Shown here in pieces: positions 1 through 9,920 of a stretch of DNA of 64,000 bases. The DNA is from G039954875 sp047528275 (GTDB lineage Bacteria; Bacteroidota; Bacteroidia; Flavobacteriales; Blattabacteriaceae). Each line of letters begins with the position of its first letter. The stretch's first letter is position 1. The stretch lies in contig CP180023.1 in the NCBI GenBank assembly GCA_047528275.1, positions 1,488,001 through 1,552,000 of the forward strand, in the 5' to 3' direction. The notes under the pieces were generated by a model. It saw only the letters and a program-made list of their open reading frames with translations. It did no database searches and had not been told where the DNA came from. The translations under genes and the position numbers were made by a program.

Positions 1-1
1 T

Positions 2-565
2 ATACGTCACGGTACGCAGCTCGAATGTGTTAATTGCACAGCCTGTATGGATGCTTGTGATAAAATTATGGACAAGATTGGCACAGCACGAGGATTGATC
101 CGCTATGCTTCCGAACACTATATTGCCACGGGACAAAAGGATCGCTTCAATGGCAGAATGTTGGCTTACACAGCAGTATTAATCATCCTAATCAGCGCAT
201 TGGGTTTACTCTTAATGTTTAGGACACCAGTAGAAGCCAAACTCTTGCGCATACCTGGATCGGGATATACTATACAGGCAGATCAAATCATCAACCCTTA
301 CGAATACACACTCATCAACAAAACTTCACAAAAACTCAACTTGAGCTTCAAGATACTATCACATCGGGGTGAAGTGCGCCTACCTTATGGACAACAATGC
401 ATCAAAGTACAAAAAGGAGAAATCCTCAGAGGACCAGTACAACTGATCATTCCTAAATTCGAAATATCTCATACAAAAACCGAGATACGAATCGGGGTAT
501 ATGACGAAAGGGGCAAATTAATGGATGCCTATAGTACAGCCTTCTTAGGACCGTTTAAATTTTAA
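2..565 (+). CDS. ccoG: Cytochrome c oxidase accessory protein CcoG (C-terminal part)
   Basis: This is the C-terminal part of CcoG (FixG/RdxA), a membrane iron-sulfur protein needed to assemble the cbb3-type oxidase, probably by handling copper. The frame is already open at the window edge, so the 5' end lies outside. A ferredoxin-like cysteine cluster, CVNCTACMDAC, lies at visible residues 9-19. A single membrane segment follows at about residues 54-74, then the Ig-like periplasmic domain typical of the family. The gene ends 3 bases before the FixH-like gene, which fits an oxidase assembly operon whose catalytic subunits would lie upstream. No stops or frameshifts are seen. Family assignment is secure; the missing start is only an edge effect. 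Confidence 0.93.
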   Translation: MRHGTQLECVNCTACMDACDKIMDKIGTARGLIRYASEHYIATGQKDRFNGRMLAYTAVLIILISALGLLLMFRTPVEAKLLRIPGSGYTIQADQIINPYEYTLINKTSQKLNLSFKILSHRGEVRLPYGQQCIKVQKGEILRGPVQLIIPKFEISHTKTEIRIGVYDERGKLMDAYSTAFLGPFKF

Positions 566-568
566 ACC

Positions 569-1024
569 ATGCAGATCAAATTTCACTGGGGCATAGGGAT
601 CGTTGTACTGGCTTTGTTCAGCTATATGAGCTTCATCATTTACATCGCCTTCATCCGGCCTAATATGGCCAGTGAATTGGTATCGGATCGTTATTACGAA
701 GAGGAAATAAAGTACCAGGAGACCATCGATGAGAAAAAAAATTCTGCCGTCTTGACTGAAAGGGTGAAAGTCCTGATCGTTTCTAATGGGATACGGATCA
801 GATTCCCTGCACCTTTTAACGCCCAGAATACTGTTGGAGAGTGGTTTTTACTCAGACCTTCAAATAAGCATTGGGACATCCGTCAACAACTCACTTTGGA
901 TACTCAAGGTGAGCAACTCATCTCAGCAAAGGATTTAAAAAAAGGAGCATACAAGCTCACCCTACGATGGCGCTCGAATAGAAAAAAATACTTAACCGAA
1001 CAAACTCTTGTATGGAAACTTTGA
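569..1024 (+). CDS. ccoH: FixH/CcoH-like cbb3 oxidase assembly protein
   Basis: A 151-residue protein with one N-terminal membrane segment (about residues 8-30) and a short periplasmic beta domain, the plan of the FixH family. FixH works with FixG in maturation of cbb3-type oxidases. Sequence similarity within this family is weak, so the call leans on length, topology and position: it starts 3 bases after ccoG, and its last 13 bases overlap the next membrane gene. The motif after the membrane segment (Asp-Arg-Tyr-Tyr-Glu-Glu) is common in Bacteroidota FixH proteins. The frame is intact. Confidence 0.85.
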   Translation: MQIKFHWGIGIVVLALFSYMSFIIYIAFIRPNMASELVSDRYYEEEIKYQETIDEKKNSAVLTERVKVLIVSNGIRIRFPAPFNAQNTVGEWFLLRPSNKHWDIRQQLTLDTQGEQLISAKDLKKGAYKLTLRWRSNRKKYLTEQTLVWKL

Positions 1025-1764
1025 TCGTCAGCACAGCATTCCTCTTGGGACTTGCCGGAAGTTTGCATTGCTTTGGCATGTGTGGTCCGATCGCTTTTGC
1101 AATCATAATAGACCGAGATCACCGGCTGAAGATGATTCTTCAAAATCTGACTTATCAATCTGGTCGGATTATCGCCTATACGGCCTTAGGAATGTTTTTC
1201 GGACTAATCGGTTATGGATTTTTTCTAGCTGGTTTTCAAAAGATACTTTCATTCTTGCTAGGTATCAGTATGATGGCTTCGGTTTTCCTCTCAAGAAAAT
1301 TCTTAAGCAAGCTCAGACCATTCAAACCTTACACCCTGGTGTTAGCTCAATTACGATTTGCGCTTAGCAAGTTTATCAGGAAAAAGACTTTTCCTGCTCT
1401 ATTCATCACTGGTATCCTAAATGGTTTGCTTCCCTGCGGGCTGGTCTATACAGCCATCACTACAGCAATGTCTACAGGCGAAGCCCCCTCAGGCGGGCTC
1501 TTTATGCTGTACTTTGGTCTGGGTACCGTACCTTTGATGTTTGTTACGGTGATGATGGGAAATTTTATTAGCCTTCATCTTAGGAATAAAATATTGAGGA
1601 TCATACCATTTATGATATTTTTCGTCGGCATCCTACTCGTGCTGCGTAGCCTGGGTTTGGGCATCCCCTACGTATCTCCTAGAGACGGAGTATTACATTC
1701 AAAAGAACAACATCAAGAGGAATCTCACAAAAAAAAAACTATCTCATCTGATCATTGCCATTGA
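1012..1764 (+). CDS. TauE/SafE (DsbD_2-like) membrane protein of the cbb3 cluster
   Basis: A 250-residue polytopic membrane protein with the HCFGMCGP motif at residues 19-26 and a second proline-cysteine motif (LLPCGLVY) near residue 140. These mark the DsbD_2/UreH-like branch usually named sulfite exporter TauE/SafE. In Bacteroidota it sits behind ccoG and fixH and is thought to help supply copper or reductant for oxidase assembly; sulfite export is not implied. The hydrophilic C-terminal tail is rich in His, Glu and Lys and ends in His-Cys-His, so it may bind metal, which is inference. It overlaps ccoH by 13 bases, suggesting translational coupling. Confidence 0.85.
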   Translation: METLIVSTAFLLGLAGSLHCFGMCGPIAFAIIIDRDHRLKMILQNLTYQSGRIIAYTALGMFFGLIGYGFFLAGFQKILSFLLGISMMASVFLSRKFLSKLRPFKPYTLVLAQLRFALSKFIRKKTFPALFITGILNGLLPCGLVYTAITTAMSTGEAPSGGLFMLYFGLGTVPLMFVTVMMGNFISLHLRNKILRIIPFMIFFVGILLVLRSLGLGIPYVSPRDGVLHSKEQHQEESHKKKTISSDHCH

Positions 1765-1779
1765 AAAGATCAAATATTC

Positions 1780-4047
1780 ATGAATAAAGAAGACCGCTTC
1801 CGTGAAGAAGCCTTGGATTATCACCGTCAATTCCCTGCTGGTAAGATTCAGATATCTCCCACGAAAAAATACAGTACGCAACGTGATCTATCTCTGGCCT
1901 ACTCACCAGGGGTAGCTGTTCCTTGTCAAGAGATCGCCCGATTCCCTCAAGAGGTCTACAACTACACGGCCAAAGGCAATCTCGTAGCAGTCATCTCCAA
2001 CGGTACGGCTGTATTGGGATTGGGAGACATCGGTGCACTGGCTTCCAAACCCGTGATGGAAGGCAAAGGTCTATTGTTCAAGATATTCGCTGGTATTGAC
2101 GTATTCGATATCGAGATCGATGAGACTGACCCCGAACGATTTATCCAAGCCGTCAAAGCCATTGCTCCCACATTCGGGGGCATCAACCTAGAGGACATTA
2201 AAGCACCCGAAGCCTTTGAAATAGAACGCCGGCTCAAAGCCGAGCTCGATATCCCGATGATGCACGACGATCAACACGGAACGGCAATTATTTCAGGATC
2301 AGCCCTGCTCAATGCCTTGGAATTGGTGGGAAAAAATATCCAAGAAATCAAAATGGTGGTCAATGGTGCTGGTGCTGCAGCGATCTCTTGTACCCGCATC
2401 TATAAACAACTCGGAGTACAGTCCGAAAACATTCTCATGTGTGACAGCAAAGGGATCATCCACAGTGCACGTACCGATCTCAACGAAGAAAAACGAGAAT
2501 TTGCTGTCAACACCTCCATGCAGACCTTAGCCGAAGCACTTAAGGGTGCCGATGTTTTCATTGGGCTCTCCATTGGAGGCGTACTGAGCACTGAGATGTT
2601 GATAAACATGGCTAAGGATCCCATCGTCTTTGCTATGGCCAATCCTGATCCAGAGATCGATTACGAATTGGCTATTAATACCCGTTCCGACATGATCATG
2701 GCTACAGGTCGGAGCGATTATCCCAACCAAGTCAATAATGTATTGGGATTTCCCTACATCTTTAGAGGAGCTCTAGACGTGCACGCTACAACGATCAACG
2801 AAGAGATGAAGTTAGCTGCCGTCCGCGCCATAGCTGACCTGGCCAAAGAGTCTGTCCCCGAACAAGTCAATATCGTGTACAATCAAAAAAACCTGGCTTT
2901 TGGTAGAAAATACATCATCCCCAAACCTTTTGATAATCGTTTGATCACCCGTGTAGCTCCAGCCGTAGCTAAAGCTGCGATAGAATCCGGTGTAGCACAA
3001 ACTCCCATCACCGATTGGAAAGCATACGAAGAACAATTACTTGATAGGATGGGCTTTGACAGCAAAATCCTCCGAATGATCCAAAACCGAGCACGCACTC
3101 ATCCCAAAACTGTAGTGTTTTGTAACGGTGAGGAGTACGATGTGCTCAGAGCTGTTCAGATTGTTAAAGAAGACGGTATCGCTCACCCGATCGTCCTGGG
3201 AAATGAGATCCAAATACGTGCTCTACTCCGTGAACATAAAATGGATGAAATACTGACGATTATAGATCCCGAACAAAAGAGCTGTTCGGGAAAAACAGCA
3301 CATTATGTCCGTACACTCTGGCAACGCAGGCAACGCAAAGGTTTGAGCCTCTATGACGCTCAACGGCGCATGCGTACACGAGACTATTTTGGCGCAATGA
3401 TGGTCGATCAGGGTGATGCTGATGCAGTCATCACGGGATATTCGAGGAGTTTTTCTCTGAGCTTACGACCCATGTTGGAGGCCATTGGCCGGGCCAATGG
3501 CGTATACAAAACAGCTGGTATGATGATTTTACTCACCAAACGTGGTCCACTATTTTTGGCTGACACGGCAGTAATTCCTGACCCTACATCTGAAGAATTG
3601 GCTCGAATCGCATTGATGGCTGCTCGAGTAGTCAAAGGCTTTGATATCGAACCACACATTGCCATGCTGTCCTTTCAAAATTTTTCAGGTACTTCGGAGA
3701 CCTCAGCCAAAGTAGCCCAGACAGTAAGTTGGTTGCATAGGTACCACCCCGAATTGACTGTCGATGGCGAGTTGCAACCAGACTTCGCTTTAGACGAGAT
3801 CCTCATGGCAAAGAAATTTCCCTTCTCCAAACTAGCAGGCAAACGAGCCAATGTATTCATATTTCCCAATTTAGCTTCGGGTAATCTTACATATAAATTC
3901 ATCCGAGGATTAGGAGACATCCAGATCATCGGCCCAGTGATGCTAGGCATGCGCAAACCAGCTCACGTGATGCAAATGCAATCCAGTGTAGAAGAGATTG
4001 TCAATCTAACCACTATGGCTGTGATCGACGCACAACTTAGAGGATAA
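1780..4047 (+). CDS. maeB: NADP-dependent malic enzyme with phosphotransacetylase-like domain
   Basis: A 755-residue MaeB-type malic enzyme that converts malate to pyruvate and CO2 with NADP. The N-terminal catalytic domain carries YSPGVAVPC and the glycine-rich segment NGTAVLGLGDIGALASKP. The metal and substrate region DDQHGTA follows, then the Rossmann motif GAGAAA of the cofactor domain. From about residue 430 there is a phosphotransacetylase-like domain, known in this class to act in regulation by acetyl-CoA rather than catalysis. Length matches the family (about 750-770). The gene starts 15 bases after the TauE-like gene, so it may be co-transcribed. It is intact and is the last live gene before a decayed region. 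Confidence 0.96.
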   Translation: MNKEDRFREEALDYHRQFPAGKIQISPTKKYSTQRDLSLAYSPGVAVPCQEIARFPQEVYNYTAKGNLVAVISNGTAVLGLGDIGALASKPVMEGKGLLFKIFAGIDVFDIEIDETDPERFIQAVKAIAPTFGGINLEDIKAPEAFEIERRLKAELDIPMMHDDQHGTAIISGSALLNALELVGKNIQEIKMVVNGAGAAAISCTRIYKQLGVQSENILMCDSKGIIHSARTDLNEEKREFAVNTSMQTLAEALKGADVFIGLSIGGVLSTEMLINMAKDPIVFAMANPDPEIDYELAINTRSDMIMATGRSDYPNQVNNVLGFPYIFRGALDVHATTINEEMKLAAVRAIADLAKESVPEQVNIVYNQKNLAFGRKYIIPKPFDNRLITRVAPAVAKAAIESGVAQTPITDWKAYEEQLLDRMGFDSKILRMIQNRARTHPKTVVFCNGEEYDVLRAVQIVKEDGIAHPIVLGNEIQIRALLREHKMDEILTIIDPEQKSCSGKTAHYVRTLWQRRQRKGLSLYDAQRRMRTRDYFGAMMVDQGDADAVITGYSRSFSLSLRPMLEAIGRANGVYKTAGMMILLTKRGPLFLADTAVIPDPTSEELARIALMAARVVKGFDIEPHIAMLSFQNFSGTSETSAKVAQTVSWLHRYHPELTVDGELQPDFALDEILMAKKFPFSKLAGKRANVFIFPNLASGNLTYKFIRGLGDIQIIGPVMLGMRKPAHVMQMQSSVEEIVNLTTMAVIDAQLRG

Positions 4048-4084
4048 ATGGATCCAAAAGTATTCTCTAAATAAGGAGAATTAT

Positions 4085-5393
4085 AGGGCGTCTAAGAGCA
4101 TCTCGTAGATTTCTCTCCAACCCTTTTCGGCTAAGTTCTGGGGTATTACTTTGTTATTCATTATAAATATGTAAATACCTATACAATATTGATTTATTAC
4201 ATCAAATTTAATAATTCTTGTTGTATTTTTCTCTTAGAGAGTTTTATATAATATTTCAAATCCAATATGAAAGCTGAAAAAGGAAAGAGCTTCAATAAGG
4301 TCTAAAAGCATAATTCTTAAGATCATAGAATAAAAAAAAGAATACAAGTCTCTAGCACGAAAACCGATGTGATCAGGGAACCCCATAGAATAGTCCTCTT
4401 CGATAATCCAATTCAATCAGATTTCTATAAGTATCCGGTAAATAGTAACTTAATAAAATATTACAACGATCGAATGACAGGATAGTATAAGATACCTTCC
4501 ATACACTTTTTATTCAACCAATAAATGGAAGTTCTAGGCAAATACATGAGAACTATACCAACCTACCTTCACATCATCTCTCAAATATTTGATCAATCTT
4601 CTAAGATCAGGATGATATATCGAGACATTTCTATCGTACAGGTTATAAGGCTCCACTAGAAAGAACAAGATGGTATAAATCTGATATTTTTTATAATAAT
4701 TGATGATATCATCATACGTATCAAATGAATCCTGATACTTTCTAAAAATTATAGCAACCCTCTGCGAAAGACCTTTAAAATCCGAGAAGAATAAGTTTTC
4801 CAATGTACCTGCAACATTACACAAAATACCCATCTCTCGATAAGCACAAACTTTAGAAACAAAAAAGAAATTGATAAATTTAAAATACCTATTTGGGAGA
4901 TTGAGATCTAGGAAATAATTCTTCAAGACCTTCAACAGTTACATGGCCCAGTTATCTATAATCAGTTTTCGTATGAAAGCTTTCTTATACGCCAGATTTA
5001 CTCTAGTAGGAAATCTATGATGACCATCTAGCATATAGGATAAATATTTCTCATAACGTGATATAACATCAAATAAAGGCTTGCTGAAAATATATCAAAC
5101 CCTATCATATAGGATGGGAAAATCTTAAAAAATAAGGAATACCTTCAATAAATTCTTCCTAAAGATTAATGTTATCTCTGATCCCCATCTTAAAAAAGAT
5201 TAAAGAATTATTATCAAAAAATAATCCACTTTTCAAATGATATCTCGTATAATTGATCTTTTTTTTTACGATGATCGATAAAAGTTTCTATCTCGGAGGT
5301 GAGACTAATATTAATCCCTAGGATAGAAGTCAGTAAGAATTTAAATAAATATTCTACCCGATATGTAACATTATCTATATATACCATTAGCAT
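4085..5393 (-). pseudogene. Polysaccharide deacetylase family protein, decayed
   Basis: Several frames together recover a Bacteroidota polysaccharide deacetylase with an extra N-terminal domain. The start MLMVYIDNVTYRVEYLF lies at 5393. A long fragment at 4534-4935 carries the run PYDRNVSIYHPDLRRLIKYL. A fragment at 4234-4416 carries EEDYSMGFPDHIGFRA, the strand around the catalytic NodB fold. A last piece, GWREIYEMLLDAL, lies near 4090-4140. At least four frameshifts and several stops separate them, so no product is expected. Such proteins act on surface or cell-wall polysaccharide. The family call rests on remembered conserved segments, not a search. Confidence 0.78.
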
Positions 5394-5402
5394 ACGAAAA
5401 AT

Positions 5403-6089
5403 CTATAATTTCCCTTCGTCTGCAAATCTATAATACTTGCGTTGTGTAATGATCAGGTGGTCTAACGAACAGATATTGAGTAGATCATCAGAACTTTTTA
5501 TTTTTTTGGTCAATGAGATATTTGCTTGACTGGGATTAAGATTCCCGGTCGGATCGTTGTGGTAAAGAATGATAAAGACCGCTGTATTTTCTAAGACCAT
5601 TTTATAAACCAGTCTCACATCCAAGAGTCTCTGATTGAATCCATCTTTAATCAATTGCTATTTATGCAATACCTTATTAAAACTATTGATATAAAGAACC
5701 CAAAATTCTTCGTATTGCAGACCCACTTAAAAGTCAACTCATCAAATGAAACACATCTACAGCAGAACGGATCTTAGGCTTTTGATGACCCTCTTCCGAT
5801 TGGCATCCTCTACCTCTAGCTCCAATGTCGTGATGATACTGATAGACTTACCTTTAAATCGAGATAGATCACAAGTAGCAAACACTTAGACAATTCATTG
5901 ATGTAGTTCTGGATCCGAAGCTAAGATCCGTTTACAAAGATCTACAGGACTCTCATTCCTATTACCCGAACCGATGAGAATAGGCATGAACTCTAGATCA
6001 AAAATGGCATCCTTACCTTTGGTAAGCAACTTTTCTATCGGGCGATCATCTTCAGCCCAATACTTGATCACAGGTAGACATATTGTCAT
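5403..6089 (-). pseudogene. radC: DNA repair protein RadC, decayed
   Basis: The N-terminal third (5895-6089) reads IKYWAEDDRPIEKLLTKGK and LIGSGNRNES, typical of RadC. The C-terminal third (5403-5654) reads DVRLVYKMVLEN, NLNPSQANISLTKK and LLDHLIITQRKYYRFADEG, the JAB/MPN domain end. The middle, about 5655-5890, is broken by stops and shifts. The metal-binding signature, normally HNHPSGN, is here HNDPTGN, so the second metal-ligand histidine is lost in addition to the frame breaks. RadC proteins are associated with DNA repair and mobile elements, though their role is unsettled. Confidence 0.88.
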
Positions 6090-6120
6090 AGATCAAAGTG
6101 ATTTGATTATACAATAATCA

Positions 6121-6768
6121 TCATTTAGAGTTCAAGGAATAAATATCTTCCTTGGCCTTCTTTTTCCACATACAATAACCCATAATCGATAAACCTGTAA
6201 AGATAAAAAACTGAATACTAGTCAATACCAATCCTTTATAAAAGTAAAGTGGTATGGAAATGATATTCCCGACAAGCCAAAAGAGCCAACTCTCAACCTT
6301 TTTCATTGCCATTTGATACATCCCAGCAAAACAGATCCCTGTGGTAAATATATCTATCCAAGCATAGGTTTGCCTGAGTTTCCCACTGATATAATAGACA
6401 ACAATAGTAAAGAGCATAGTCATCAAAAAAAGTAAACCTGCTTGCAAATAATCCATTCTTTTAGAAAAGGTGATAGAAAAAATTCGTGTAGTTCCTCTTT
6501 TTCGTGTCCACATGTACCAGCCATATAACCCCATAGCTGTATAATAGATATTGATGATCATATCCCCATATAAAGCAGCTCTAAAAGTCAAATAGATGTA
6601 AATAGTTGTACTCACAATACCCATAGGATAGGTCCAGATGTTGGCCCACTGGGAAAAAACCACCCCTAAGGTGCCAAACAAGACCCCTATTACTTCTAGG
6701 ACGATACCAGAGAAACTAGTCTGAGCATATGGTATCCAAAAAAAATCAACCCATTCATTCATAAACAT
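6121..6768 (-). CDS. pnuC: Nicotinamide riboside/mononucleotide transporter PnuC
   Basis: A 215-residue multi-pass membrane protein of the PnuC family, which takes up the NAD precursor nicotinamide riboside by facilitated diffusion. It contains the typical block ANIWTYPMGIVSTTIYIYL followed by alternating hydrophobic segments, and the end segment around NIISIPLYFYKGL. Length agrees with the family (about 190-220). Its start overlaps the end of the upstream phosphopantetheinyl transferase gene by 14 bases, so the two are probably one operon on the minus strand. An intact NAD-precursor importer in a decaying genome suggests reliance on host vitamin supply. Confidence 0.93.
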   Translation of the reverse strand: MFMNEWVDFFWIPYAQTSFSGIVLEVIGVLFGTLGVVFSQWANIWTYPMGIVSTTIYIYLTFRAALYGDMIINIYYTAMGLYGWYMWTRKRGTTRIFSITFSKRMDYLQAGLLFLMTMLFTIVVYYISGKLRQTYAWIDIFTTGICFAGMYQMAMKKVESWLFWLVGNIISIPLYFYKGLVLTSIQFFIFTGLSIMGYCMWKKKAKEDIYSLNSK

Positions 6769-7375
6769 AAATCAAGTGAAAATCTCCTATTTTCTTATGA
6801 AAAGACCAAAATATTTTGCTATGCAAAGCATCAATAATCCAACACTTAATACGTACATCACCTATTGAAAAAGGTGCAACTTTATAATGATTCAAAAAAC
6901 CGGATAATTCCCCACCATGTAACTTATACAAACTCTCTTTAATACCCCAGATGATGTGCAACTGATCAACCTCATATGTCGGATTTACAAAAACAGCCTC
7001 ATCAGCCCTAAGGAATTTTTTTCGGATGTTAAAAATTTTATCCGGCTTACATTTTTCAATATCTACTCCTATCGGGCGATCACTGATGGCTATGGCTATT
7101 CTTTGGCAAGAATGGCTCAGAGAGATGTGACATTTCTCATTGAGAAAAGGCTTTCCATTGACATCATAATAAACAATGGGAACTAATCCCAAACTTTTTA
7201 AAGCACAGCGGATACCCAAAAATTCCTTTTGACGATTTGGAGCAAGGTAGTAGTATTTTTTTATCTCTTCATCAGGTAGAAACAATTTTCTAAGCAAAAC
7301 CTCCTCAGACTCTGTCACCTGCCACACAAGTATCTTCGTATGATCCTCTTGTTCAATCCTATCGATTACAGGCAT
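6755..7375 (-). CDS. 4'-phosphopantetheinyl transferase superfamily protein
   Basis: A 206-residue Sfp/AcpT-type phosphopantetheinyl transferase, which loads the coenzyme A arm onto carrier proteins. The two defining motifs are present: GVDIEK in the middle, with the magnesium-binding acids, and the later W-x-x-K-E-S-x-x-K motif, here WGIKESLYK. Length matches the single-chain Sfp-like subgroup. It overlaps pnuC by 14 bases. No secondary-metabolite cluster is visible nearby, so the substrate is more likely an acyl carrier protein, which is inference. The frame is intact while both flanks are decayed. Confidence 0.9.
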   Translation of the reverse strand: MPVIDRIEQEDHTKILVWQVTESEEVLLRKLFLPDEEIKKYYYLAPNRQKEFLGIRCALKSLGLVPIVYYDVNGKPFLNEKCHISLSHSCQRIAIAISDRPIGVDIEKCKPDKIFNIRKKFLRADEAVFVNPTYEVDQLHIIWGIKESLYKLHGGELSGFLNHYKVAPFSIGDVRIKCWIIDALHSKIFWSFHKKIGDFHLIYVYE

Positions 7376-7794
7376 TTTTTATTCAATTCAAAACCCAGTT
7401 ATTTTCATAAGTGATGAAGATCTATAATTCTATGAATACAGTAGTATTTCCCTACGTTTCTTTTTAAAAAGTAAACAATCTCCATCTAACCACCTAGTAT
7501 ACATGAAGATTATTCTACCCAATCTATATCCAGTGAAACCTAATTACATTATAGAATACCTGTGTTTTGTCATACCAAGATGCCATAACCAAATTTAACT
7601 CAGATTGTACCTTAGTAATCATGTCATTCCATAATAAAAACAAGATGTACACACTACTCAAAGATCTAGATAAATGAATGTCCTTGTCTCATCAGAAAAG
7701 AAATAGACATGATACATCATGAACTGACAAATGTACATATCTACCATATCATCCTGTTCAAAGATGGGTTTTACAAACTCAATTGTTGACGAAC
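7376..7794. other. Decayed stretch, no identified gene
   Basis: No open frame of note. Minus-strand translation gives short hydrophobic pieces (for example around 7640-7790) that look like gene remains, but I could not assign them. Confidence 0.4.
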
Positions 7795-8230
7795 TTAAGT
7801 GATAAGTGGAAAATGTTTTTGGAAAGCTTCCTGGATCAAATCATCCTCATAACTTTTATTTAAAAGGAAACGGTAGATCCGCTCACGTTTTCTGAGGGTG
7901 AATTTTCCCAACATTTTTTGTAACTTTATCTTGATGAGAAATGAAAGCATCTTTTTATACTCATCTTAATCGACCATTTTCCATACCTACTCAATAAGTA
8001 CATCAGATACATCTCTTAATATAAGTTCACGAACGATTTTTTTCTATCCCATTTTTTTTTTGTAATGTATCCTAATAGAAATAAAGATTTTATTAAAACA
8101 TTACTCATTGATAAGATTATGGTTAACTAAATACTTTAAGATAGCATTACTTTCTTGAGATTTTAAGTTAAATTGAGATAATTTTTTTTATACTTCTTTT
8201 TGGTATATTTTTTGAAAATCTAAAGTAATG
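7795..8230 (-). pseudogene. recX: Regulatory protein RecX, decayed
   Basis: Read on the minus strand across frames, this recovers the three-helix repeats of RecX. An early piece holds YFRFSKNIPKRSIKKII. A middle piece holds IVRELILRDVSDVLIE, followed by a D-E-Y motif. A final piece holds LGKFTLRKRERIYRFLLNKSYEDDLI and ends at a TAA (7795-7797). RecX modulates RecA filaments. Frameshifts and stops occur between all pieces. The match is to the family pattern (arginine-glutamate-leucine, valine-serine and aspartate-aspartate spacing) recalled from RecX proteins, so it is good but not certain. Confidence 0.7.
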
Positions 8231-8331
8231 GATCAACTTTTTATAAATACTTTATGTCGATAAGGTCTGTTTTAGTTTAATTTTATCATAAATAATCTTA
8301 AATATTATTATTTTATCCAAGCTTAGTTATC

Positions 8332-8711
8332 ATGCATAGAAAGGAGTTTTCTTTCTTCACCAAGGTATATCAAGTGATACGTCTCATCCCCGTATGGAAA
8401 AGTTACCAGCTATGGTGGAATCGATCAATATTTAGAATCTTTACAATCTGCCAAGATGATGTGGACTAGGCGATGAATACTAGTCATATATGATAACCCA
8501 ACAATTCCTACTCATCGAATAGTAAATCGGAGGTAGGGGTGGTGGGTGGGGATTCACCGGTAAACAGCATTTCAATCCAGCAGAACTCATGGTACAACTC
8601 CTCGAAAACGAGGATATGATGGTCAAAAAAGATCGTATCATCGACTTTGATAGATTTTTTTTGGAACCCAATCATAGAATTGAAGAAGAATTTTTCATAA
8701 ATACGTTATAA
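8332..8711 (+). pseudogene. MGMT-family alkyltransferase-like protein, decayed
   Basis: The start, MHRKEFSFFTKVYQVIRLIP, matches the small Bacteroidota proteins of the methylated-DNA-protein-cysteine methyltransferase (alkyltransferase-like) family. A piece near 8510 keeps the HR-x-VNR element beside the active-site loop. The end (about 8555-8711) reads TGKQHFNPAELMVQLLE and IIDFDRFFLEPN. At least two frameshifts and stops break the middle. A G-rich run at 8529-8552 marks one break. The family takes part in alkyl-DNA damage repair. Confidence 0.8.
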
Positions 8712-8842
8712 ACAATCACTACCTCAAAATTAAATAGAGTACTTAGAATTAATTGATAAAAAAAATCTATCAAATTATGATAATTTATTGGATATATTGA
8801 TTTTTTTTTGTAAAATTAATTTAAAAAAAAACTCTTAATAGA

Positions 8843-9731
8843 ATGGAAAAATCAAACGTTTATTAGTCATCGGCTTGTTCTTAGGATGCAAAGTACAAAC
8901 CCAAAAAAAAAATTCCACTGTTGAGGATAAAGATCTCGGTTTATCTAGATATCTATTGGTAAATGAAATTCACCAATTTCAATGATCAAAAGATTTTCAA
9001 TAGAGTATTTTATACCGGAGCATCTACTTTTTCCTTAGGAAATATCAGTATCCTTCTCGAAAAAAAACGCTTAATAAGGTAGGAGTAGTAGCTCAATTGA
9101 ATTTGCTCCTCGGGAAGATGTAAGCAATAGTGCCTTCAGAAAGTCTGGAAACACTATCCAACAATTCTATATCTGGTATAAACATTTTGAGAAAATCAGT
9201 CTTTTTTTACAAAAATTTAGAAGCTTCATCGGTTATGAAGTCATCGATACACCGGAGAATTTTTACTACAGTATTTCTTTACTCTTTCAAAATAGACCAT
9301 TTTATCACACGGGGCTCAAGGCGAATTTTGATCTGGGTAAGGATTTTGGACTTATGGGTGGTCTATTCAATAAGACTGAATCCAAGGTAGATAAAAATGC
9401 GACCACGGTCAGTTACGGTTTGCAATTGAGTTATTTCCGACGTGATTTTAATATATATTTAATTTTTATATATGATAATATAAGAAAATACTCATATAAA
9501 TATTATAATATAATTAAATTTAATATAATAAAAATTTATACTTTGTATAATTGTGGACTAGCCATCAATGCATCCTATAATTACAATACTGTCAAAGACA
9601 AACCCAATACAGCCTGGTGGGGAATGGGTAACTATATTCATCGAAAGCTCAATAAGATAATGAGCCTGGGCACACGGATCAAATATTTTGACGATACCAA
9701 TGGCTATATTGGAGTAGCTGGCAAGGACTAA
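8843..9731 (+). pseudogene. OmpL-like (Bbp2) outer-membrane porin, decayed and interrupted
   Basis: A signal-peptide-like start (KRLLVIGLFLGC) is followed by porin beta-barrel segments in several frames: FYTGASTFSLGN, WYKHFEKISLFLQKF, FYHTGLKANFDLGKDFGLMG and YGLQLSYFRRDFNIYL. The last segment (9551-9731) holds NTAWWGMGNYIHRKL and YFDDTNGY. These match the Bacteroidota putative beta-barrel porin-2 family. Between the last two segments lies an almost pure A/T stretch of about 95 bases (9452-9545) that looks inserted. In free-living relatives this porin gene often stands beside glnB and amtB, as here. Confidence 0.8.
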
Positions 9732-9920
9732 AATACGTATATATAGAATTTTACTATCTCAACACTTATTACATACAAATTATTGAGTATAATATCTGAA
9801 CTTATATTATATCTATCAAGTCGAGTAGCCTATCCAGACAGGGGCGGTAAATTTAGAAGTAGTCAATGAGTAGGTGGTATAACTGTAATGTATTCATTTT
9901 AAATCCAATTAATACCTGTT

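Noticed and set aside
9354..9731. 125-codon frame as a gene
   Set aside because: It is the end of the porin remnant fused through the AT-rich insertion.
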